5,092 bases of DNA from Streptosporangiaceae bacterium (GTDB lineage: Bacteria; Actinomycetota; Actinomycetes; Streptosporangiales; Streptosporangiaceae), in assembly GCA_030039095.1 (NCBI GenBank), contig JASHQP010000511.1, positions 1 through 5,092 on the forward strand. Direction: 5' to 3'. Shown one piece after another: positions 1 to 5,013 of the stretch. Every line of letters begins with the position of its first letter. Position 1 is the first letter of the stretch. The notes beneath the pieces were generated by a model. That model did not search any database and was not told the DNA's origin. It saw only the letters and a list, made by a program, of their open reading frames with translations. Position numbers and translations under genes: made by a program.

Positions 1-1
1 A

Positions 2-1555
2 TCACAGTTCGTTTGCTCCTGTCGCGGCTGCGAGCAGGCCCAGATCGGCCAGGCGCTGCTGCTCAGCTTCCGACAGCGTCTGGATTGTGCCCACTCGGCG
101 GGCGACCTCCGGACGGTACAGGCGCAGGTACAGATACCACGTAAGGCCGACGATGATCAAGCCCGCAAACACATAGGGCAGTACGTTGTAGGGCGCCTGC
201 GGCACCGGGATGAGGTTCTTGTAGATCACATAGCCGATGCCGACCGCCGCGAGGGCGGACACGATGAGCCGCGCTGGGGTCAGCGCCCTGATGCGGCGCA
301 GCCAGAGCGGGGTGCTGACCGACACGAGTATGTAGGCCAGGAGGTAGGAGTAGCTGGAGACGATGCCGACGTATACGTCCCACTGCAGACGGCCGACTGG
401 GCTGACCGTGCCGTAAAGGCCGAGGAGCAGGCCCACGGCGCCGATCAGCAGGATCGACATGTACGGAGTGCGAAAGCCCTTGTGGACGGTGCCGAAGAAC
501 TTGGGCAGCGCGCGCTCGCGGGACAGGGTAAACAGGCTGCGGGCACCGGAGTTGATCACGGCGGCGGCAAATACGGTCATCGCGACGCCGAGCGTGATGT
601 CAATGATCCAGGATGTCCACGACACGCCAGCGTTCGCGGCGACTACGGGGAGCGGGGTGCTGTCCGGGCCGAGCACGCCGTGCGGCCCTCTGAAGCCGAG
701 GACTTCCGGGTAAGTCGAGATCAGGTACACGACCGACAGGGCGATGACCAGCCGCAGGATGGCGCGTGGGACGTTGCGGTGGGCGTCGCGTGCTTCGTGG
801 CCAAGCGAGGCGGAACTCTCGAACCCGGCGTAGGCGCCGACGCCGGTCACGGCGGCTATGAACGTCGTGCTATTCGTAAGGTGGCTCAGGCTCCACTGGC
901 CGGAATCGAAGTGCGCGCCGTACGTCACGTACGAGGCGATGATGATGATGAAGATCGCGGTCAGCGACAGGATCTCGAACCCGAGACCCACCTTCACAGA
1001 TAGCGACACGCCCCGCAGCGGAAGATAGGTCGCTGCCGCGGCGACGACAACCAGGATGCCGACCTTGATTGCCTCGTTGTCGGCGGGTGCGCCGAGCTTC
1101 GTGACGAACGAGTTGAAGTAAAGCACCGCGCCGAGGACCCCGGCGGCGGCGAAGCCTATGTACCCGAGGATGAGGGCCCACCCGGTGGCGAACGCACCCC
1201 ACGGCCCGAGCCCGTTGCCCGCATAAGTGCCCAGCGACCCGGAGGACACGGTCCGCCTGGCCTGCAGGCTGATCACGTAGCCGATGAGGTAGACCAGCAC
1301 GCCGCCGGCGATGGCTGCCCAGACGGCACCCTTGCCTGCGATGAGGAACAGTGACGCCGGGACGCTGGCGATCGCCACGCTGGGCGCTGCTGCGGCCAGG
1401 CCTTGAGAGAAGACGCCGAGCCCCGAGACCGCGCCTCGGGGCAGTTCTTGCTCTTCGGGCGGGGCGCCCACGGTCGTCGCGGTCCCTGCTTCGGCCGTGG
1501 CCGGCGCCGCCTGTGCCCACGCGCCGTCGGAGATCTCGGGATCTTGTGTACTCAT
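2..1555 (-). CDS. APC-superfamily amino acid/polyamine permease (complete)
   Basis: This 517-residue protein is predicted to be an inner-membrane secondary transporter that brings in amino acids or amines by proton or ion coupling. The substrate cannot be read from the sequence. About 12 hydrophobic segments are visible, roughly at 49-73, 77-97, 118-148, 163-181, 189-211, 228-247, 264-284, 312-335, 363-384, 391-416, 426-445 and 456-479. Family signatures include GSLGTYAGNGLGPWGAF (106-122), AYAGFESSASLGHEA then NVPRAI (241-266), and SGARSLFTLSRERALPKFF (336-354). The length is normal for the family. An Ala/Thr/Glu-rich hydrophilic N-terminal tail of about 40 residues precedes helix 1, and a polar tail follows helix 12. 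The ATG at 1555 is preceded by AGAAAG (1570-1565) at 9-base spacing, a moderate ribosome binding site. The stop is TGA at 4-2. A 311-base gap with operator-like structure lies upstream, so it is probably transcribed separately from the molybdenum operon. Confidence 0.93.
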   Translation of the reverse strand: MSTQDPEISDGAWAQAAPATAEAGTATTVGAPPEEQELPRGAVSGLGVFSQGLAAAAPSVAIASVPASLFLIAGKGAVWAAIAGGVLVYLIGYVISLQARRTVSSGSLGTYAGNGLGPWGAFATGWALILGYIGFAAAGVLGAVLYFNSFVTKLGAPADNEAIKVGILVVVAAAATYLPLRGVSLSVKVGLGFEILSLTAIFIIIIASYVTYGAHFDSGQWSLSHLTNSTTFIAAVTGVGAYAGFESSASLGHEARDAHRNVPRAILRLVIALSVVYLISTYPEVLGFRGPHGVLGPDSTPLPVVAANAGVSWTSWIIDITLGVAMTVFAAAVINSGARSLFTLSRERALPKFFGTVHKGFRTPYMSILLIGAVGLLLGLYGTVSPVGRLQWDVYVGIVSSYSYLLAYILVSVSTPLWLRRIRALTPARLIVSALAAVGIGYVIYKNLIPVPQAPYNVLPYVFAGLIIVGLTWYLYLRLYRPEVARRVGTIQTLSEAEQQRLADLGLLAAATGANEL

Positions 1556-1564
1556 GCCACATGA

Positions 1565-1570
1565 CTTTCT
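1565..1570 (-). promoter_or_regulatory. Ribosome binding site of the permease gene
   Basis: The minus strand reads AGAAAG, ending nine bases before the ATG at 1555. It is a partial match to the anti-Shine-Dalgarno complement. It supports the 1555 start over other nearby ATGs, such as the one at 1563, which lies in another frame. Confidence 0.5.
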
Positions 1571-1575
1571 GGAAT

Positions 1576-1590
1576 GCCCGCACGGCGGGC
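1576..1590 (-). promoter_or_regulatory. GC-rich hairpin in the permease mRNA leader
   Basis: A perfect 6-base inverted repeat (GCCCGC / GCGGGC with a 3-base loop) lies five bases upstream of the AGAAAG ribosome binding site. In the permease transcript it would form a compact stable stem just before the ribosome landing site. It could tune translation or mRNA stability, but six-base GC stems also arise by chance in DNA this GC-rich. No riboswitch class is recognisable. Confidence 0.3.
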
Positions 1591-1632
1591 TGGCCGGACG
1601 CGCTGGCGGAAGTTACCTGACCAGGCCAAACC

Positions 1633-1664
1633 TTGAATTTTCAATATTATCGATCGATATAATA
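1633..1664 (-). promoter_or_regulatory. AT-rich operator/promoter region with two inverted repeats, upstream of the permease
   Basis: This is by far the most AT-rich stretch of the window. It contains TTGAA-TT-TTCAA (1633-1644) and, four bases further on, the perfect 12-base palindrome TATCGATCGATA (1648-1659). The latter sits inside a longer imperfect repeat, TATT on one side (1645-1648) and AATA on the other (1661-1664), offset by two bases. It lies about 80-110 bases upstream of the permease ATG, the usual place for a repressor or activator site. On the minus strand TATTAT (1664-1659) and TAATAT (1649-1644) resemble -10 boxes, but neither has a good -35 at 16-18 bases, so I do not assign a transcription start. 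Dimeric GntR- or TetR-type regulators bind sites of this general form. Which protein binds here is unknown. Confidence 0.45.
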
Positions 1665-1781
1665 GAGAATCTAGCATCAGGCGTTGCGTCTTGCAAGTCC
1701 GTGTAGCGGCGAGGCTCCTGGAACGCCACCCGAGCAGCCATCGGTCGCCTGGTGAAGCTGGGCGAACCCGCTGAGACGGTC

Positions 1782-1822
1782 ATCTGCGTTGCAGATTCAC
1801 GATCGTGATGCCAGGGCCCTGG
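1782..1822. repeat. Three consecutive palindromes downstream of the operon
   Basis: Three perfect inverted repeats follow one another with at most two bases between them. They are ATCTGC-GTT-GCAGAT (1782-1796), TCACGATCGTGA (1797-1808) and CCAGGGCCCTGG (1811-1822). A fourth hairpin lies just beyond, at 1828-1841. The first is a true hairpin with a loop. The second and third have no spacer and look more like protein-binding or cruciform sites, although they could pair as RNA with a few bases opened. They may be 3' mRNA stability structures, a regulator-binding array, or part of the termination region. Confidence 0.4.
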
Positions 1823-1827
1823 TCCTC

Positions 1828-1841
1828 GGGCGCACGCGCCC
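1828..1841 (-). terminator. Putative terminator hairpin of the molybdenum operon
   Basis: GGGCG-CACG-CGCCC forms a strong GC stem with a 4-base loop, 25 bases after the TGA (1869-1867) of the last operon gene. No T-run follows on the minus strand. Actinobacterial hairpin terminators often lack a clear U-tract, so termination here is plausible but not certain. Confidence 0.38.
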
Positions 1842-1866
1842 CACAGCAGCAGATCGCAGCAGTGCG

Positions 1867-2445
1867 CTAGGACTGTCCAGCCTGTCCCGGCCGTCCGGGA
1901 TGACTCGCGGCTTCGTGCCCGGGCTTGGGCATCTTTCGTTTGCTGCGGTTCAGGCGCAGCCGCACGGCAAGCGCGGTGGCGGACAGCAGGAACAGCGCGC
2001 CGGTCACGGCGAGCCAGTGCCACAGATAAGGGTCGAGCGACAGGGTTGTGGTGGCGGTGAAGCGCCCGGGCAGCCGGAAGATGAGCGGGAACCAGATGAG
2101 CAGCAGCATCCCGGAGAGCGCGGCGGGGATGCGCAGGTAGTTGATCCACGGCACGGCCGGCAGTTGCGGTCGGCGGTGCCTGAAGACGGCCATGGCGGAG
2201 CGGTCGGCGACCGTGTACATCGGCATCAGGATCAGGTCGTGGCCGATGACCGCGCCGGCAAACCAGATAGGGATGCCAACGGCGTTGTTGGGCAGCAGTT
2301 CGGCTGCGGCGTATCCGGCGAGCGCGAAGCAGCCGAGCATGGTGAGCAGATGGAGCGGGCCCGCACCGTACCAGCGCGTGAACCGGCGCGGGTCAAGCCA
2401 TCGGAGCAGCCGGCGCGGGTCAGGCCGGCGGAAGAGTCCGCGCAT
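1867..2445 (-). CDS. Small polytopic membrane protein of unknown function, coupled to the molybdenum oxidoreductase
   Basis: This 192-residue protein has four likely membrane helices (about 29-50, 56-77, 106-124 and 141-162). It has a very basic N-terminus (1-25) and a basic, Pro/Gly-rich cytoplasmic tail (163-192). The sequence shows candidate metal- or heme-binding residues inside or at the edge of helices: His32, His69-Asp70 (in GHDLILMPMY) and His143 (in LWHW). Conserved-looking patches are GHDLILMPMY, NYLRIPAALSG and LIWFP. I recall similar unnamed membrane proteins in actinobacteria but know no established function. The ATG at 2445 comes one base after the upstream TGA (2449-2447). There is no strong ribosome binding site, so translation is probably coupled to the oxidoreductase gene. 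From context it could be an electron-transfer partner, an assembly factor or a membrane anchor of that enzyme. This is inference only. Confidence 0.8.
   Translation of the reverse strand: MRGLFRRPDPRRLLRWLDPRRFTRWYGAGPLHLLTMLGCFALAGYAAAELLPNNAVGIPIWFAGAVIGHDLILMPMYTVADRSAMAVFRHRRPQLPAVPWINYLRIPAALSGMLLLIWFPLIFRLPGRFTATTTLSLDPYLWHWLAVTGALFLLSATALAVRLRLNRSKRKMPKPGHEAASHPGRPGQAGQS
2371..2424 (-). repeat. Tandem 27-base duplication encoding a 9-residue basic repeat
   Basis: Residues 8-16 (PDPRRLLRW) and 17-25 (LDPRRFTRW) of the small membrane protein are two copies of one 9-residue unit. At DNA level the 17-base blocks at 2383-2399 and 2410-2426 differ at only one position, which indicates a recent in-frame duplication. 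The result is an Arg/Trp-rich amphipathic lead-in just before helix 1, on the predicted cytoplasmic side. Confidence 0.6.
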
Positions 2446-2446
2446 G

Positions 2447-3748
2447 TCAAGCCCGGAAGGTCAGGCTGGAGACCCACTTGGTGTTGTGCACCCCGGGGCT
2501 GGCGGGCAGGATCACCCGGGCCGGGTAGCCGTGGTCGGGTGTGAGGTCCGAGCCGTTGACGCGCAGGGCCAGCAGCGAGTCCGGATCCATGACCTGCTCC
2601 TCCGAGAGCACCACCCGGCTGAATGCCCCGCCGCGTTCCAGCGACGTGACCAGGGCGCTCGAGGGGTGCGTGACGCCAGCCAGCCGCGCGAGGTCGCTGA
2701 GCCGCACCCCGGTCCAGGCCTGGTTGCCGGTGGACCAGCCCTCAACGCACGCGATCGGCAGGCTGGCGATGTGCTGCTGCATTCTGAGCAGGTCGGCCCG
2801 GCTCAGGGCGGCAGCCGGCTGGCCGACCTGGCCGACCTGGCCGTCGCTGCCGAGCGTGAGCCGCCAGGCCTCTCCGGTCTCCGACTCCCTGATACGTGCG
2901 CTCGCCGCGGTCTGTTTGACCTGGAAGTCATCGGGGCTGCCGACGTTCGCGCCGTGCGGGGCCAGCAGCGCCGTCCATCGCAGCGGGCCGCCCAGGGACT
3001 GGCCCACGGACAGCAGCGCGATCAGGGCCGAACCCGCGCCGGCGAAGGCCAGCACGCCGCGCCGGGAGATCGTTGGCGCCGCCGGCGTCACCGGCACCAG
3101 CTGCCCGGCTTCTGGAGGCTCCGGTCGCGTCCTGGCCAGGCTGGTGCGCAGTTCCCCGATGAAGCTGCGGCTGCGCAGCGCCCTGATCATGGCTGGCAGC
3201 TTGAGGGGCACGTGGACGACGAAGCCCGCCATGAATACCCAGGCGCCGTAGAAATGCAGCGGGTAAAAGGAGCCGGGGAACTTGTACCACGTCTGGATGT
3301 TCAGGATCCCCGTCGCGAACTCGAACACCGCGCCGCCGACGAGCAGAAACAGCGACAGCCGCTCCAGCGCGTGCGCTGGAGAGCGCAGCGGCGGCCACTC
3401 GAACAGCTTCGGCAGCACCGACCAGAGCTTGAACAGCAGGATCGGCACCAGCACCAGCCCCAGGGTGACGTGCACACCCTGGTTGAGCCGGTAGAGCCAG
3501 ACCGGATGAGTGGGCCAGGAGAACAGGTAGAAGCCCAGCAGCCCCTTGCCCGGCGTCTCGTCGTTGACCTGGCTCAGGTCCGGGTTGTAGGCGGCGTAAG
3601 ACAGCAGGCCGGTCGCGAACAGCACCGGGATGGACGCCAGCAGCAGCACACCGAAGACCGAAGTCAGCCACGGGCCCCGGATGGGACTGCGCCAGAAGGA
3701 CCGGCGAAACGGCCCAGGCGGGGGATCGGAGGGCAGCAGCGATTTCAC
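2447..3748 (-). CDS. Cytochrome b / Tat-exported sulfite-oxidase-fold molybdenum oxidoreductase fusion
   Basis: This 433-residue membrane enzyme should exchange electrons between an extracytoplasmic molybdopterin site and membrane heme. Helices at about 28-50, 88-110, 129-150 and 164-184 form a cytochrome b561/formate dehydrogenase gamma-like unit. His93 and His165 both lie near the outer face and are the best heme b ligand pair; His179 is a further candidate. A cytoplasmic linker (185-230) ends in SRRGVLA, a Tat-like twin-arginine motif, followed by a weakly hydrophobic fifth helix (232-252). Residues 270-433 are a sulfite oxidase/YedY-type domain: CVEGWST with Cys334 as the expected Mo ligand, AWTGV (344-348), and HGYPARVILP and KWVSSLTF near the end. 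No dimerisation domain follows. The natural substrate is unknown. The GTG start at 3748 overlaps the upstream TGA (3747-3745) as GTGA. The frame stays open upstream without family-like sequence, and the first internal Met is residue 173, deep in helix 4. Confidence 0.9.
   Translation of the reverse strand: MKSLLPSDPPPGPFRRSFWRSPIRGPWLTSVFGVLLLASIPVLFATGLLSYAAYNPDLSQVNDETPGKGLLGFYLFSWPTHPVWLYRLNQGVHVTLGLVLVPILLFKLWSVLPKLFEWPPLRSPAHALERLSLFLLVGGAVFEFATGILNIQTWYKFPGSFYPLHFYGAWVFMAGFVVHVPLKLPAMIRALRSRSFIGELRTSLARTRPEPPEAGQLVPVTPAAPTISRRGVLAFAGAGSALIALLSVGQSLGGPLRWTALLAPHGANVGSPDDFQVKQTAASARIRESETGEAWRLTLGSDGQVGQVGQPAAALSRADLLRMQQHIASLPIACVEGWSTGNQAWTGVRLSDLARLAGVTHPSSALVTSLERGGAFSRVVLSEEQVMDPDSLLALRVNGSDLTPDHGYPARVILPASPGVHNTKWVSSLTFRA
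2819..2845. repeat. Three tandem 9-base units in the molybdenum domain
   Basis: CTGGCCGAC occurs at 2819-2827 and 2828-2836, then with one change at 2837-2845. On the coding strand it encodes GQVGQVGQ (303-310), between the first strand of the molybdenum domain (WRLTLG) and the following helix. It is probably a surface loop that can vary in length by replication slippage. Confidence 0.55.
3362..3381. repeat. 20-base palindrome inside the cytochrome domain coding sequence
   Basis: CTCCAGCGC and GCGCTGGAG (9 bases each, perfectly complementary) flank a 2-base centre, GT. The site encodes the cytoplasmic loop between helices 2 and 3 (around residues 123-129, PAHALER). It may be a chance product of codon choice, an mRNA hairpin or a binding site. 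Confidence 0.5.
3745..3748 (-). promoter_or_regulatory. GTGA stop/start overlap (translational coupling)
   Basis: The minus strand reads GTGA. GTG (3748-3746) starts the molybdenum oxidoreductase and TGA (3747-3745) ends the glycosyltransferase. No good ribosome binding site is seen just upstream, so re-initiation by terminating ribosomes is the likely route. This fixes the oxidoreductase start and places the two genes in one operon. Confidence 0.75.
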
Positions 3749-5013
3749 GGTGGGCCATCCCCGGGTGCCCCGTCGAGGAGGCGGGCGGCGGTGGCGCAGG
3801 AATCGCCGCCCTGGGGGAGCCACACGTATTCGGGGCGCATCTTTGCCCCCGCGACCGGGACGAACACTCCAGCCCGGACGCCGGCGAGCAGTGGCTGCGG
3901 GCACCGGTGGTAGTACCGGCTGAGCGAGCGAGGATCCCCGAACGGCGGCCGGGGGCCGTCGGTGATGATCGCGCTGAACGCGCTTCCGGCGACCGCCTGC
4001 GCCGCGCTTCGCCGGAAGCTGGCGATCGCCGTCTGGTCCGAGGCCCGCAGCACGTCGGCCGCCGCGTCCAGGTGTGCGACCGGCGCCATCCCCGCCATCA
4101 TGCTCAGGGCGGGGTCCGCGGGGACCGCGACGGTTCCGCCGATGGCCCGCAGGCCGGCCAGCAGCCGCTCGCCGGCGCTGCGGTCGGCGGGCGTAGGGAT
4201 CGCCTGCGACGGTCGCAAGGCGACGAGCAGCACCGCCACCTGGGCCAAGACGAGCACGGCCGACGCCAGCGTCACCCGGCATACCGGTCTGCCGCCGGGC
4301 GCGGATCCGCGACCTGGTACCGCTCCACGGCCGAGTGCAAGGCCCGCCAGCAGCGCCACGGCGAGGTACGCGGGCAGCACGTCGTTGATGACGCCGCCGC
4401 TGTGCACGAGCGCGGCGTAGCCCTCGACCGCCAGCGCGGCACAGCCCGCCACCAGCACGCGGGGTACCCGGCGCGTGCCGATCAGGGCGGCGCACGCGGC
4501 CAGGCCCATCCCGGTCGCCAGGGCCGTCCAGAACCAGCCGAAACTGCTGCCGGCCAGCGGGTGCTCGCTCATCAGGACGAAGACGTAGTAGACGTACCAG
4601 CCGCCGCTGGCCAGCCCGAGCACGAGCGTGCTGACACCCAGCACCGTGATCTCGGCGAGCGCGGCGACGCAGGCGAGTCCGCGGCGCGGGCCGGTCAGCA
4701 GCGCGGCGACCACCAGGACCCCCTCGGCGAGCGCGGTCTGCTTGGTGAGCGCCGCGGCGGCGAGCAGCGCTCCGGCGGCGACGGCACCGGGCGTGCCGCG
4801 CATCCACCGGGCGGTGTACAGGCCGCCGATGCTGAGCGCGAGGAAGAGCGAGTCGACCCGGCCGACGTCGAACCACGTGTCCGTGACGGAGTAAGCGGCG
4901 GCGAACAGGCCAGCGGCCCCGGCCCCGGCGGCGAGACTGCCCGTCTCCCGCTGGACCAGGCGGGCGAGCAGCGCGAAGCAGCACAGCGCCGCCGCACCGG
5001 ACTTAGCCTCCAT
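3745..5013 (-). CDS. GT-C (family 39-like) membrane glycosyltransferase, N-terminus missing
   Basis: Such proteins move a sugar from a polyprenyl-phosphate donor to an extracytoplasmic acceptor. Counting from the ATG at 5013 there are 422 residues. Family-like features are LLARLVQRETGS (15-26), FDVGRVDSLFLAL (48-60), the loop LTKQTALAEG (89-98), and HSGGVINDVLPAYLA (184-198), which resembles the GG-x-x-N segment of the family. About eight hydrophobic helices come before residue 256, then a soluble extracytoplasmic domain runs to the end. The first helices and the first outer loop, which carries the family's acidic catalytic residue, are absent. Upstream of about residue 7 (position 4995) the frame stays open to the window edge. 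There, however, it is arginine-rich and unlike the family, its third-position GC bias collapses, and the opposite strand codes for a family-2 glycosyltransferase. The ATG at 5013 therefore probably is not the native start. The ORF is best read as 5'-truncated at a breakpoint, possibly non-functional or an assembly artefact. The acceptor is unknown. Confidence 0.72.
   Translation of the reverse strand: MEAKSGAAALCCFALLARLVQRETGSLAAGAGAAGLFAAAYSVTDTWFDVGRVDSLFLALSIGGLYTARWMRGTPGAVAAGALLAAAALTKQTALAEGVLVVAALLTGPRRGLACVAALAEITVLGVSTLVLGLASGGWYVYYVFVLMSEHPLAGSSFGWFWTALATGMGLAACAALIGTRRVPRVLVAGCAALAVEGYAALVHSGGVINDVLPAYLAVALLAGLALGRGAVPGRGSAPGGRPVCRVTLASAVLVLAQVAVLLVALRPSQAIPTPADRSAGERLLAGLRAIGGTVAVPADPALSMMAGMAPVAHLDAAADVLRASDQTAIASFRRSAAQAVAGSAFSAIITDGPRPPFGDPRSLSRYYHRCPQPLLAGVRAGVFVPVAGAKMRPEYVWLPQGGDSCATAARLLDGAPGDGPP
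4984..5004. other. Breakpoint between two 5'-truncated glycosyltransferase genes
   Basis: Left of about 4995 the minus strand codes for the GT-C protein. Right of about 4987-4996 the plus strand codes for the GT2 protein. Neither gene has its N-terminal part, and codon bias switches strand at the same place. A short GCC-repeat run at 4988-4996 sits at the switch and could be the microhomology used. A deletion inside a divergently transcribed GT-C / GT2 pair would give exactly this layout, as would a mis-joined contig. Confidence 0.55.

Larger units (their letters stand above)
1556..1866. other. Intergenic region between the molybdenum operon and the permease gene
   Basis: This 311-base gap separates two genes of the same orientation and carries no convincing gene. 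From the operon side it holds a group of four palindromes (1782-1841), about 100 bases of ordinary-looking sequence (1680-1780), the AT-rich operator-like patch (1633-1664) and the leader hairpin (1576-1590). Short open frames are present: 56 codons from an ATG at 1783 to 1613 on the minus strand, and 1707-1808 on the plus strand without a start. They show no recognisable protein family and only modest codon bias. I read the gap as terminator plus promoter. Confidence 0.6.

Noticed and set aside
870..1583. 237-codon minus-strand frame overlapping the permease 5' end
   Set aside because: It is an Arg-rich out-of-frame shadow of the permease. The permease frame has clear transmembrane and family signatures.
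1644..1664. Assigning a full sigma70-type -35/-10 promoter at TATTAT or TAATAT
   Set aside because: -10-like hexamers are present, but no acceptable -35 lies 16-18 bases upstream on the minus strand. I kept the site as an operator/promoter region only.
1613..1783. 56-codon minus-strand frame in the intergenic gap
   Set aside because: No recognisable family, no clear ribosome binding site, and codon bias vanishes in its second half across the AT-rich patch. The regulatory reading explains the composition better.
1707..1808. Plus-strand frame ending at a TGA, with a protein-like stretch (AIGRLVKLGEPAETV)
   Set aside because: It has no start codon after the in-frame TAG at 1704-1706, no family match I recognise, and only moderate GC3. 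It could be a gene remnant, but I cannot support it.
2141..3913. A 590-codon open frame on the plus strand
   Set aside because: It lies antisense to two well-supported membrane proteins. Its translation is Arg/Gln/Gly-rich low complexity with no domain, the usual mirror of a GC-rich gene.
3749..4984. Upstream in-frame extension of the molybdenum oxidoreductase to an ATG at 4984
   Set aside because: The added 412 residues are Arg/Ala/Gly-rich noise overlapping the GT-C gene in another frame. The GTG at 3748, with its GTGA overlap, gives a normal cytochrome N-terminus.
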